Source: Microthyrium microscopicum
Lineage: Eukaryota > Ascomycota > Dothideomycetes > Microthyriales > Microthyriaceae
Assembly: GCA_010405405.1 (NCBI GenBank)
Contig: MU004234.1
Location: 1,135,563-1,199,562, forward strand
Direction of reading: 5' to 3'
Length of the DNA: 64,000 nucleotides
In this document: positions 1-13,680 of the stretch, one piece after another
Layout of the letters: each line of letters starts with the position of its first letter
Numbering within the stretch: the stretch's first letter is position 1
Notes under the pieces: generated by a model
Told to the model about the DNA's origin: nothing
Databases searched by the model: none
What the model saw: the letters and a program-made list of their open reading frames with translations, nothing else
Translations under genes and position numbers: made by a program

Positions 1-1335
1 TGCGTATTTACTAAGTAAGTCATTAAAGTAGTATTTATGCTTTAGTACTTCCTTTAAGTGCTATAGGAAACCCTTTAGAACTTAATTATAGTATAGTCCT
101 CTCGTAAAAGCTTTTGCTAGGTCTTAGAATAATATTTGTTAATAAGCTTAAAAGGTCGTTAATAGAGGCTATAAGCTCGTTAGGGATTTAACTAGGTATT
201 AGTATAGCAATTAGAGTTAATAAGCTTATAAGAATATTGCCACAAGCTATTTATTATTTTGTCTTATGAATACTAGGGGCAGTCTTTATTAGTTATATTA
301 TTTTAATATTAGAACTAAGGACTTATAGGTATCCTAAGGATATCTCTATACCTTAATCTACTTATAGGTATTATAAATAGTATTACGTTCTGGACGCTAT
401 AATTTAAAGACTTTGTCTACGTATAAAGCACTTACTACGTTATAATATTATTAGCTATAGTTTTAAGAATAGCTACGCTAAAAGGGTTAGCGTCTAAAAA
501 CTAATTCTATAATAGATTATAGAACTTCTTCTTGTAAACTAATAATAATAAATGTATCTTTAATTATTATTAGTAAGTTAAGGAATACGCCATAGTATAT
601 ATGCTTTACTTTGCTATATCTAGGATTATTAAGGGAAAAAGAATAAGTATACTATTAGCTATTGCTTAGTTTATAGTATATAAGATTAAATAGGGCTTAG
701 ATAGGCATACTATAGTAATTAAATTTAACTATAAAGATCTTATCTTTAGCTATTATAAGTAGTACTAGTTTAGTATAGAGACTTAATATTTCTAATTCTC
801 TAGATTATAATAGCGTTAGTATATAGAAAAACTACGTTTAATATATTAGAAGGATAATACTTACTTTAAACTCTAAACTTTAAATATTATAATATTAATA
901 TCTATTCCTAGAGAATTAGGGCTTGCTAGTTTATAAAATAGTATTATAATCTTGCGTTAAAGAATACTTAAATAAGAAGATATAGCTTTTAAGAAGTTTT
1001 ATACTATAGTTTAATATAAAGAAAAGATAGAAATAGATTTAGTATATAAGTATTTAACTACGTAAGTAATTTAGAATATAAGTTTTTAAAATAGAAAGAA
1101 ATATAGCTAACGAAAGAGCTAGTAAATAGTAATATAATTAATTATATAATCTACTATTATAACTCTAGGGAATAAGGATATTTAGGAAGAAATAAATAAT
1201 ACGCGCTACTAGGCTACTTATTATATTACTTAGACTTTAATAAAGATATACCTTTAAATATAGCGCTAAAGAAAAAAGGAGTCTTATTATCGTTAGATAC
1301 TTTACTATATTTCTTAAAGGACTATAATAAGGAAG

Positions 1336-1835
1336 TATTTAGTAGTAATACTATAAAAAATAAGCGTAAGTAAAGATAAGTAGTATACTATATCTCTTAA
1401 TAGTCTATAATAAAAAAGTATTTAGTAGTAGTACTAAGAAAAATAAGCGTAAGTAAGGGTAGATAGTATACTATATCTCTTAATAGTCTATAATAAAGAA
1501 ATATTTAGTAGTAGTACTAAGAAAAATAAGCGTAAATAAAGATAAATAATATACTATGTCTCTTAATATTTAAGAATAGAAAGATATTTAGTAGCGATCT
1601 AAAGGAAAAATAAGTACAAGTTATAGTATATAATATATAGTATCTCTTAATATTTAAGAGTAAGAAGATATTTAGTAGCAGTTTAAAGGAAAAATAAGTA
1701 TAAGTTATAGTATATAATATATAGTATTTCTTAATATTTAAGAGTAAGAAGATATTTAGTAGCGATCTAAAGGAAAAATAAGTATAAGTTATAGTATATA
1801 ATATATAGTGTTTCTTAATAGTTAATAAGTTAGTA
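1336..1835. repeat. Tandem array, 83-84 bp units, about 6 copies
   Basis: The word tatttagtag and its variants recur at about 1336, 1419, 1502, 1585, 1669 and 1753, giving spacings of 83, 83, 83, 84 and 84. Units share a core ending in ctcttaata. The first three units and the last three form two subfamilies, with differences mostly C/T and G/A, as expected from RIP acting on a minisatellite. Confidence 0.85.
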
Positions 1836-2011
1836 ATAACTTATAGTAAGTACTAAGAAATAGGAAATATACGTATTATTAGCTACTAAAATACTAGTTA
1901 ATAGCTTATAATAAGAGCTTTATTTAAGGTAATCTTTACTACGCTAGGGAGTATATATTTATAGTTAATATATTAGTTTACTATTAGGCATTAAGGAGGT
2001 TTTAGTAGTAG

Positions 2012-3140
2012 TATTTAGAAGGAAGATATAGTCTTATATTGTGTAAATAATACTATTAGAAGAATACTAGCAAGTAGACTTTTAGTAGCAATCTTTAAAG
2101 AGTAAGATATATTCTTATATTATATAAATAATACTATTAGAAGAAGGCTAGTAAGTAGACTTTTAGTAATAGTCTTTAGGGAGTAAGATATAGTCTTATA
2201 TTATATAAATAATACTATTAGAAGAATGCTAGTAAGTAGACTTTTAGTAGTAATCTTTAGGGAGTAAGATATATTCTTATATTATATAAATAATACTATT
2301 AGAAGAAAGCTAGCAAGTAGACTTTTGGCAGTAGTCTTTAGGAAGTAAGATATAGTCTTATATTATATAAATAATACTATTAGAAGAACGCTAATAAGTA
2401 AACTTTTGGCAGCAATCTTTAGGAAGTAAGATATATTCTTATATTATGTAAATAATACTATTAGAAGAAGGCTAGTAAGTAGACTTTTAGTAGTAGTTTT
2501 TAAGGAGCAAGATATAGTCTTATATTATATAAATAATACTATTAGAAGAAGGCTAGTAAGTAGATATTTAGTAATAGTCTTTAGAGAGGGATATAATAGT
2601 GTTTAGCGTAGCGAATCATATTCTTAGAATAAAGCTAGTAAGCGAATTTTGGTAATAGTCTTTAGGGAGAGATATAATAGTATTTAGCGTAGCAAATTAT
2701 ATTCTTAGAATGAAGCTAGCAAGCGGATTTTGGCGATAGTCTTTAGGGAGGGATATAATAGTATTTAGCGTAGTGAATCATATTCTTAGAATAAAGCTAG
2801 TAAGTAGATTTTGGTAACAGTCTTTAGGGAGGGATATAATAGTATTTAGCGTAGCGAATTATATTCTTGGAATGAAGCTAGCGAGCGGATTTTTGACGAT
2901 AGTCTTTAGGGAGGGATATATAGTATTTAGCGCGCGAATCGTGTTCTTGGAATGAAGCTAGCAAGCGGATTTTTGGCAGTAGTCTTTAGGGAGGGATGTA
3001 TGGTATTTAGCGCGTGAATTGTGTTTTTAGAATAAAGTTAGTAAGTGGATTTTTGGTGGTAGTCTTTAGGAAGGAATGTATAGTATTTAGTATGTAAATT
3101 ATACTCTTGGAATAAAGCTAGTAAGTAAACTTTAAGAAAG
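2012..3140. repeat. Tandem array, 81 bp units, about 13-14 copies
   Basis: The word ctttaggga(g) and its variants start at about 2093, 2174, 2255, 2336, 2417, 2498, 2579, 2660, 2741, 2822, 2904, 2984 and 3064. Spacing is 81, with 82, 80 and 80 at the end; a weaker copy begins near 2012. A left subfamily (units with tcttatatta) switches at about 2579 to a right subfamily (units with gtatttagcg). Differences between units are mostly transitions. The rightmost units (2,880-3,060) keep more GC and CpG. The period is a multiple of three, so a coding origin is possible. Confidence 0.9.
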
Positions 3141-6100
3141 AGAATGCTTATATTAAGTTAAGGATGCTACTTAATAGCTAATATTATAATAAGACTTTTA
3201 AGTACGTATAAGGCTTTAGAAAAGATTATACTATATACTTAAATCTAGTGTACTAATATATAATAAAATTAGCTTTATAACTTTGCCTTTAGCTTTTAAG
3301 GAAATATTAGTACTATCTTGTAATAAGTAGGAATATATATTATAATATAAATTAGTTGTTGCTTTAGACGTAGAAGATATTAACATTAGCTAGCTTTATA
3401 AGATAAAGAATATAGGGATGCTAATAGCTAGAAAGATTATAATATAGATAATAAGGAAGTTATATATAAGCCATAGGTATAAGTAACGCTAATTATACTT
3501 AGTCTTAAACTATAGTTATTAAAGTGAATTGTATTGTAATAGAAAGTATAAATATTAAAGTTAGGTGTATTAGTATAAAGTTAAAAAGACTTTAAAGTTA
3601 CAATGCAATATTAGGTATTATACGCTAATAATTAAGTCTTACTAAGAGCTATTTAATTAGACTAATATCTTTATATAACTTAAAATATTATTTAAGAATG
3701 TCTTATATTATCTAAAAGTAGTTAAGTGTATCTTAGTTTACTTGTTTAGAGTAGAACCTTAAATCTAGCTTTGCTTAAATACTACTAGCTTTATAACTTA
3801 TTGCTATACCTTTTATCTTTATAATCTAGTTTTATTCTATAGATAATATATAGGTACTTAGAATTATCTTCTCTTTTATTATAAATATAATAATTATAAG
3901 GTAAAGTTAATAATAAGCTCTAGAGTATATCTTTAAATATTAGGTTACCTATTAAGCTAAAGCAAGCTATTAATATACTAATAAGAGTAATAGTACTACT
4001 AGTTTCTAGTATAGAGCTCTAAGTAATTATAATTAGAGTAGATTTATAAAATAGTTTAACTTATAGACTAATATAGACTAGCTAGTATTTAGATATATAA
4101 CTTACTATTATCTTATTCTAAAGGAAAGAGATTTTAAAAATCTCTTTTTAACTTTATAACGTTAACTTCTAAAAGCATTACTACTTAGTAGTAGTTTAAG
4201 ATATTCTAATAGTAAGTTAGTAAGGGACTTTACTATATTATTAAATAGCTTATATTTATTATATTATTTAAGATATAATCTATAGCTTAGCTCTATTACT
4301 ACTAGATATAGTTAGCTAAAATAAGGAATATTTAACTAGGATATAATTTACTAATATAGCTTATATGCTACTATACTAATTAGGCTCTATAGATTAAGAC
4401 AAGATAAGCTAAAAATAAGAATTACTTAATCTAAATTTATAAGCACAGTATAGTTAGTCATAGATTACCTATCTCATTTATAGTTAAGAAGTATATTATT
4501 ACTTATACTTTAAGAATATAAGTAGAGTTATAGAATTTAGTAATAGCTTATAGGTATATAAGCTTATTAGCAAGTAGCAACGTAGTATTAAAAATAATAG
4601 AAATTCTCTAAGTCTAGTCTTAAAAGATTAAACAAGAATTATTATTTATCTATCTTTAGGTAAATAATATATATCTTATAGGAAATTATTATTATAGTCA
4701 TTAGTTAAACTAAACCTTTTTAAATAGCTATATTTTAAGTTTCTACTTCTTTAATTACTATCTTGTATTATTTAGTCTTTTATAACTTCTATTTTTCTTT
4801 ACTAGCAATAAAGTAAGTAATTTGCTAAGATATAAATTTACTAAAGTCTTCCTTAGCCTTTCTAGTCTTTATAACATTAGGACATAGCTTAGGCGCTAAT
4901 TACTTATTATCTTTATAAAAGGAGCAAGTCTTATAATATCCTTCTATAATATAATTTATATAGGTATTTTTAAATAGAACGCTTTTATTCTTAACTTTTA
5001 TAATTATATAGGTAGTATATACTAATATTAGTTCTTTACTATTCTTTATTTAGAATAGACTAAGACTTTAAATTTTAGAGTAACGCTAATAAGAGTATTT
5101 AACCTAACTTATAGTAAAGCAATATACTATTATAGTATATAATAAAGGTAGTATCTTAAGAATATTTATAAGCTAAGGAGTAGAACGTTTATATTATTAT
5201 AGACCTTATACTAATTAGTATTTAAGGAGTGCTTAAAGCATTATTAGATTAGTATTATTAGGAATTTATTTTTAGAGTAGGTAGAAGAGTAGTTATATAA
5301 CTTAGATATTAGTAGTTTTAGTACAATTATTAAAGATAGATACTTTTATATTATTAAATATATATTACTTCTCTAAGAATTATAGAACTAGGACCTAAAG
5401 GTCTACTTTTAGCGTTAACTTCTTATTCGTAAATAATTTAGAGGATAATAATAGCTTCTTAACTATAACTTAAGTTAGAGAAGTTATTAGACTTTTAAGT
5501 AATACTATAGTCTTTATATTATTTTACGATAAAGTTATAGAGCTTATATTAGTTATATTACCTTAAGTGCTTTAATATACGCATACTTAACTATAAGTAG
5601 TCTCCTCTATAATAGGTTCTAAGTTATTTACTTAGCATTTTTAGCGTGCCTTTTTCTATTATTTTGCTATTTCTACTTCGCTACTAGCTATATAGTACCT
5701 CTTCTACTAAATTTATAAATTTCCTTTATAGGTACTATATAGAAGCATTATATTATTATAGTAGTAACTTATTATAGTTATTAGTAATTCTTTATAATCT
5801 AGGGTTAGCTATACTTCTTCTCCTTTTAGAGGAGGAATAAATCTATATTTAAAATCTCTTTCTATCGTAGTAGTATCCTCTTTATTATAAACTAGTATTA
5901 ATAAATAATTATAATTATAATAGCTCTTATCTTTTTTAATTAATTATTTAATAGAAGTAGAAGCCTAGTTTTTATCGCTTTGTATAGATAACGTAGTAAG
6001 TTAATTTATTATTTTACTAGTAAGAGTAACTATAGCTAGCTAGGCCTAGTTAGGCTTTTAAGGAGTTTATAGTAATTATGCTAATATTTCTTAATGAGGA

Positions 6101-6840
6101 TGTTTTTTATTATGAAATTAGGAATTAGTAAAAGGTAGAGATATCTATAGTAATTAGATTAGAGTAGTTTAATGGCTTACTAAACATACTTAGTTTAGAT
6201 TTATAGACTACTTAATTAAAGTAGCTTATTAAGTAGATTTTAGTAATAAGGATTTATTTAAGTTTAGGGTAATTAAGTCTTTAGTAGAGCTTCTAGGTAT
6301 TTTTAGTATGCTTAAAGTAGTTATAGTATACTTAATATTAAAGCTTATAGATATATGCTTTAGAGCTATTATTATAAGTTTTAGTAGAAGAAATTATATC
6401 TTATAGTTATTTAAAGTATTCTTTAAATATAGGAGTATAAAGAAGAAGAAGAAGTAAAGAAGTTAATAGATTAAGAGATTAAATAAACTATAAACGTAGG
6501 CTCTTACTATTAAGCCTAAAATTGCTCTATTATAAGAAGTTACTACTTTGCTTAATTACTAAAGCTTTAGCCTTTAAGGCTTTAGAGCTTTAAAGCGCTT
6601 AGCTAGTTTAGTCCTCTCTTACTATATATAAATGCATCTTATAATTATTACTATCTTACTTACTTTATTAGTAAATTACTAACTACTATATTATAATAGG
6701 CATATCCTAAAGGAATAAAGACGCCTAACTATATAGTTAATATTTAATAGTATTTTAGGTAGCTAGCACTAATAATGTTTAAGCTCTTCTAGATTACGTA
6801 GTTTTAGTTTTATAAGTACTATAACTATTAGTATAAAGAA

Positions 6841-7180
6841 TACTATTTTATTGTTAGAATAGGTAATAAGGAGAATAATACGCTTATTATAAAGGATAAA
6901 AGGTATAGTAGATATTTTATAGGCGTAAAGAATATTACTTTATTAGTAAGATAAGTAATAAGTAGTATAATGCGTTTCTTTTAGAGAGCAAAATATATAA
7001 TAGATATTTTTATAACGTAAAGAGTATTACTTTATTAGTAGGATAGGTAATAAGAAGCACGATACACTTATTTTAGAGGGTAGGATATCTAATAGATGTT
7101 TTTATAACGTAAAGAGTATTACGTTATTAGCGAAATAGGCAATAAAGAGTATAATGCGCTTATTTTGGAGGGTAGGAGAC
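6841..7180. repeat. Tandem array, 92 bp units, about 4 copies
   Basis: The words tattacttta/tattacgtta recur at about 6841 (variant), 6933, 7025 and 7117, each 92 bp apart, with a shared tail around cttattttagagggtagga. The unit is unrelated by eye to the 81- and 83-bp arrays. The last unit is the least decayed. Confidence 0.8.
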
Positions 7181-8137
7181 GCCTTATAATTCTTCTTAAA
7201 GCTATATAGAGTCTATATTTTTATAATAATATACTATTATAGTTATTAGCTTGCTAGATATACTTATAGTAGTTATTATAAGCTAGTTAGTAGTTCTTAT
7301 TAGCTAAGGAAAAGATAGTATAGAGAGTAGTAGTACTTAGATTAGATAGATATTTTAAAGGCGCAAAGAGAATAGTAGAAGTATTAGTAAGGGTATAGAA
7401 TTTAAATATTAGCGTAAGAAATAAGAAAGGTAGTTTATAAGATAGAGAATAGAAAATGTAGGGGCAAAGACTAGTAAGGATTAGAAGTTAATATAGTATT
7501 AAAAATTAATAAGTTAGGAACTAGATAAGATATAGACTATATAATTAGAACTAAGGTAAATAATTAGCTTAGAAGTAATAATATTATCTAAGATCTTAAA
7601 AGATTATTATATAACTCCGTTTATCTAACTAGATTTAGTAAGATTAATATTAGCGTATAGATCTCTTACTATAACCTTCTAAATTCTAGTAACTACTACT
7701 TCTTAATTCTTATACTAGTATTTATATAATATAAAATATCTATACTTATTTTATATACTATGTCTCTATTAGCTATTATACTATAATAGATAAGCCTACT
7801 AGATGGAACTACTATCTTATAGAAATATCTTTAATTATAAATAACTTTTTATTTAATTTACTATTAGTATAATTATAACGTAGAATATTTTTACTATAAA
7901 AGGATTAGATCGCTTTACTAACTCCTTTTATAGATTAATTAAATAGAAATAAACTGTCTCTTCTCTCTAGCCTACTATATATTCCTTCAACTTACTATAT
8001 ATCTAATTTAGGAATACTTTATACTCTAAAATAAGAGCTTTATTATCTAGATAATTAGTATTACTACGTTATACGTAAGAAGCTTATTATAATATTAATT
8101 TATATATTTCTATTAGCAAAATAATAAATTTATAATA

Positions 8138-8330
8138 GGTGCTGCCCTTAACTACTAGCTGGCTACTAGCTATATATAAGATTAACTATTAAGTTAACTA
8201 TTATCTCTTATATTAATACTAACCACATTTAATTATTAGCTGGCTTATTGCTTCTTTTGGATTGCTTGCTAAATATTTCGTTAATTTCTAGAAGTTAGTA
8301 ACGATTATACAAAATATATATTTAGTAGTA
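8138..8330. other. Less-decayed island inside the AT block
   Basis: This stretch carries more CA and TG dinucleotides than its surroundings, for example gctgcccttaac, agctggct twice, and ggattgcttgc. It may be an element boundary or a more recent insertion. No coding potential or clear terminal repeat was found. Confidence 0.35.
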
Positions 8331-11300
8331 CTTCTATATAAAGTCTTTTTACTAAATATCTTATTAATGTCTTGATACTAGTAGTAATTTTATAAAATAC
8401 GCTACTAGTAATATGTTTATTAAAAGCTTAATCGTTAAATTCTTTATTAGTTACTAAATATTAGAGGTAACAACGTAAAATATAAAAGTAGTAATACCTT
8501 CTATTAGAAGCTATAGTTTATATACTATATTAACCTTTAAATATTAAGGATAATAATATAGAATCTATACTTAGTATTACTTACTATCTAGAACTATTGC
8601 TATAGAGGGTATCTTATCTAACTAATATTAGTAGTAATTGTATAGAATCTCTTTTTAAGTAATACTTCTTAGTAAAAGAGCCATATTAGTTAAAATTACT
8701 TTTAGTAATTGTTTATAATAACTAGATAGTAGAATTAAAGAGTATAATTTATAAGGCTTATTCTCTACTCTAGTTAATATATTATTTATTTTTATTAAGT
8801 TAATAATATCTCTTATAGTTTAGTAGCTATAGATTATAGAAATCTTAGCTTTCTTTAGATAAAGACATCCTATAGTATATTCTTACGTATAAACTATATA
8901 TAGTCTTATTACTATCTACTTTATATTATTATATAAGATATAGCGCTTTATTAAAGTCTAAAACTATATAATTATATTAGACGATAATATAGAGATTTAA
9001 TATATTTAATAATGTTATAATTATAAAGAATAATATTAGAAAAATTTAAGTTTATAAGCTAGTATTATCTTCCTTAGCTATAACTAATAAGTAAGTAAAG
9101 CCTTTAAAGTACTACTATATAGAATCTTATTAGTTATTACCTTCTACTTATATTATCTTTAGTAACTAAACTAAAGCTAAATCTAGAGCTACTAGATATT
9201 AATAGTAGCTAGAGCTAGTAAATATTATTTAACTATAATTATATCTAATAATTATAACTATATACTTCCTTATAGGTTAAGTATAGCTAGAAGATTAGCT
9301 ATATTAAAGAAAGGAGCGTAAAATATTAGTAGTAAGAGGCTAGTATTAATTATTAGAACTAATCTAGGTAGCGCGGTACTATAAACTTATTCTTCGTCTC
9401 CTAAGGCAGGTAGATAAGGAATAACGTCTTTAAAATTATAGTATACGCTATTTTATATATAGTACGTATATTAACTATTTTAATATTTAGGAAAGTTAAC
9501 GTACCTTATTATTACTAGCTAGTTAATTTAGGACTAAGAATAAGGAACTACTACTAGGTAATAGAATAAGTATTAGGTATATTTTTAATTAGCTATATAG
9601 TATTTCTTATAACTATATAAGACTATAGCTTTAATAAAAATATTAGCAATCTTAGTATTAGACTACTAAAAGATTTAAGAAAATAAGTCTATTATTAGGT
9701 ATAAGATACTAGACTTTCTAATTATATATATACGAAATAGGTTATTACTTTCTATAAGAAAACTATTTAAATAGAGAAGAATTACTTAAAGTTACTATAA
9801 GCTTAGGTCTTAACTAAAGGTTAGTAAAATAATTCGTAATTAAAAGAATTTATACTTACGTTTATAATCTAGACTAAGACTTAAAAGATATAATAGGTTA
9901 AAGGATAGTAGAAATTAATTTAAGTATACTAGCTATTATTTAGTCTTTAGTAAACTAACTATTTACTTAGATTTTATACTATTACCTATTACTAAGTAGA
10001 GAGTAAGCTATTATCCTTTAATCTAAGCGTAATATAAATAGCTATTATAGTAGAGAGCTAAAAGGGTAGGCTAATCTAACTAAAAGGACGTTACGTATTA
10101 ACGTTAGCTTAATATTATATACATATAAGTATCTCTTAATGCTTTCTCTCCTAGTCTAATATAAAGATAGCATAATAGTATAATATAAGTACTATAGGAA
10201 TAAAACTACGCTAATTAAAATTAGCTTTAGTCTAAGACTTAGACTATACTACGTAGGGAAAGAAGTTCTACTTATAGAACTACTAAATACTCTAAATAAT
10301 AAGGGGCGCATAGAAGTAAACCTAGAAATAGAGGCTAGGTATAGTACTAATAATAGACGTAGTTTAAATTATAGGTTAGTTATTAGGGGTATAGTACTTA
10401 AAGTTGTTATTATAGTTTAGAGTTATGTTAGAATTTAAAGGTTAAGAGGTTCTTAGTAGGTTCTATGCTATTACCTAGGTAGTATAATTAGATAATAACT
10501 ATAAATTAATAATATTAATAGCTTTTCTTCTAAAATTATAAAGACTAAAGACTAATTTATTAGGTAGTTTAGGTAGCTAAAAAAGTATAAATACGCGTAA
10601 GTATATATTTATAGAGCTAAATAAAAGTGTAAGTTATTAGAACGTAATTATAGGATAGAACTTATAGCTTTCTTATTACTAAATTAATAGATAGCTAAAG
10701 ACTAAAATAGAATTGCTTCTCTTAGCGCAAGTAGTAGAAAGAAGCGCTAGGTAATAGTAAATTATAAAAGATAAGAGATCTTTACTTTAAAGGTTAGTAG
10801 ATAAGAATTTATATTAATAGTACTAGGTAAATAAGGTTAGTTCTTAAATAGATATAGCATAGTAGAACTTATAGTCTTTTAATATAAGGCTAAATATAAG
10901 ATATTATTATAGTATATAGTAGGTAGCATAAGTAATTAAAGTAAATAAAGATAAAGAAGTTCTTACTTTTAAAGGGAGTAAGGAACTCTAATAGAGAGTT
11001 AAAGAGTAGTATAAAGAAGTAATAAAGGTATAGATAAGTAGAAGGGTTTTATAGATAATAACCTAATTAAATAGTTGCCTGCTTAGTAAGGAATAAGTAA
11101 GAGTAATTAACGTAGCTATAGATTATAATATAACTTAAGCTAAAGTAGTGAATAACTATATAACTATCGTTATATAACGTAATAGTCTTTACTAGTATAA
11201 TATTCTAAAGAAACTTTATAATTAATATACTATAAATAGTAATAATGTCTATAAAAATAGTTATCTTTTTGTAGTAATAGTAGTAAGTATAGGTATTAGT

Positions 11301-12221
11301 AATATTAAAAGAGTATATAGAAGCTAGAAACTTATAGTATTAATAGAAGAACATAGACTAGAATAGCTAAAAGTAATAATAGTTAGTAATTATAGCTAGA
11401 GCATTAATATTAGCTATTATAGCAACTAAATATATAGAAAAAGGTAAGAAAATTATAGTTCTAATAGATAGTAATCTTTATAAGAAGAAGTTGCCTTCTA
11501 CTAATATAAAGTAAGGTATAGTAAGAGCAAGGGTTTTAGGGAAGATAAGATAATAAATATAAGTATCTAATATAAGTAATAACTTAATAGGTATTAAGGA
11601 ACTTACTTATCTAATTTTATAATTTAATATTAATATATAGTAAGTGCGTAGAGCCTATCTAGTAGTCTCTTAGTTAATAGTAATAAGTAGCTAGTAATAA
11701 ATAGACTAAATTAGTATTAAAAGTGCTATCTCTATAATAAAAAGACTTAGCTAAAGTCTAGTAAATAAGAATAGTAGTATTAGTATTATAGGGGATGTAT
11801 AGTAGATATAATAGTAGCTCTTCTAAAGCTAAACTATTAAGAGTAGGGGCTATATAATTAAAGCTAAGAATACTAGGTTAATTTTCTTAGAATATATTAA
11901 AAAATATTAATTAATAGAAAAGCGTATATTTAATTAATTAGTATTTATAGCTCCTTTTCCTAACTTTATTTTATTAAATTTATATTAACTTTATTAAATC
12001 TTTATATTAGTACTTTAATCGTATTATATTCTTTAACTTTAAGTATATAATAACTTTCCTAACTATAATAAAGTATAGCTACTTTGCCTCTTAAATTAAT
12101 TTATATATAGTATTAAATACTAATAGTTATAGTTAAATAATTATAATAAGAACAAGAACTAAGTTTATATAATTATAATAGTTTTATTTATTATAATTAT
12201 ATAGGATATAGAGTTTTACGA

Positions 12222-12236
12222 TTAGGGCCGCCCTAA
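12222..12236. repeat. 15-bp perfect palindrome ttagggc-c-gccctaa
   Basis: A GC-rich inverted repeat with 7-bp arms and one central base sits in very AT-rich DNA. Its arms match the telomeric words TTAGGG and CCCTAA, but there is only one copy of each. It may mark an element end. Confidence 0.5.
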
Positions 12237-13340
12237 AACCTATAGCTATTTAGAAGAAGCTAGACTAAGCTCATAGGGCTAGGTTAAACTTTACCTTGTA
12301 AAGATAAAGTATATTAAGACGTATCTTACGATATTAAGCTATACTAGATATCTATAGTTATTTAGTAAAGTTCTATAAACTTATAAAGCTAGATTAAACT
12401 ATTAATTACAAAGAATAAAATATACTTAGGTAGTTACTATTATTATACATAAAGTATATTAAAACGTTATTCTCTACTATACTATATTTATTACTACTTA
12501 AGTTAATATACTAGCTAAACCTCTACTAATAGACAAAATTACTATAAACTCTCTATATTTCTTTAGTAATCTTTCTAACGCCCTCTTTTTCTTAGTTAGT
12601 ATATTTATAAGTTTAACTATATTATAACTACTCTTTAGTAGCTCTACTATATAGCATTATGAATATTAGAACCTAGGTTTTTTAAGAATATTTCTTGCCT
12701 CTAAAATATATACTTAGTATATATAACCTCTAAGCTAGTAATGCTTATAAGCGTTATTACTAGTAAGAGTCTTATTAGCATTTATCTCTTCTATATAACT
12801 AATATAAGTCACCTTACGCTTTTAGTTAGGTAATATAGCCTTCTACTAGTTAATAGTTACTAACTAGAAATAATCTAGTATAAGAGAGCAACTTAAAATA
12901 TTGCTACTTTTGTAAAAATACTAAAGGATTTTCTTAATTAAACTATAAGCCTTAGTAATAGCTATAGCCTTTAAGTTAAAAGATCTAACTAGGCCTAAAG
13001 AAGAGGCCTTTATAATAGTAACTACTATATAAGCTATAAGTAAGGCTTTTGTAGCTTTAACTTCCTTATTAAAGTTTATATAGGTAGTACTATTATAAGT
13101 ACTAGTAGAAGAAATTAGGATAATAGAAGATAGTAAGTTAAGAAGAGATAGTATAATAATATATATAGTAAAGAAGTTTATAGCATAAGAAAAAACTTTA
13201 TTAAAATATAGTATACTAGCTAACTAAAGAGAAGGAAAAAAGAGAGAAGGAGAGCTCTAAGGCGTCTTAATAGAAGAGGTAGTAGAGCTTTCTTAAGAGT
13301 AGAGAAAAGAAGGAGACTAAGAAAGTATAAATAAATTACG

Positions 13341-13370
13341 ATTATTATTATTATTATAATTATTATTATA
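13341..13370. repeat. (ATT)n-like microsatellite
   Basis: A simple run of att/tat triplets inside the decayed block; low complexity only. Confidence 0.6.
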
Positions 13371-13635
13371 GACTAGCGTATTATTTTTATTCCTATTCTA
13401 TATATATAAATTCTTCTTTTCTATAGTAGGAGGAGCCTTTTTAAAGGTAAGTAAATTCTTCTCTTATAAAGTAGGTAAATTGCTATTAAAATTAGTAGGC
13501 AACGCTAAGGACTCTTACCTAGAAGAACGTAAGAAAGTAAGTAAAGTAAGGTATTTACGCTTATTTAAAAGCTTAGGCTTAGACGATAATAGTTATTAAA
13601 TTACGCCTAAAGGTATAACTACGTAAGAAGACTAC

Positions 13636-13680
13636 TATAGTAATAGTAGTAGTAGTAGAGGAGAGGAGAGAGGAGTAGGT
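13636..13680. repeat. AGT/AGG-rich simple repeat
   Basis: A purine-rich low-complexity run of agt triplets followed by gagagg repeats. Lacking CpA, it would be a poor RIP target. Confidence 0.6.

Noticed and set aside
8138-8330. Possible terminal repeat of an old element (TG...CA-like edges)
   Set aside because: No second copy found by eye in the window and no flanking duplication, so no element is called.
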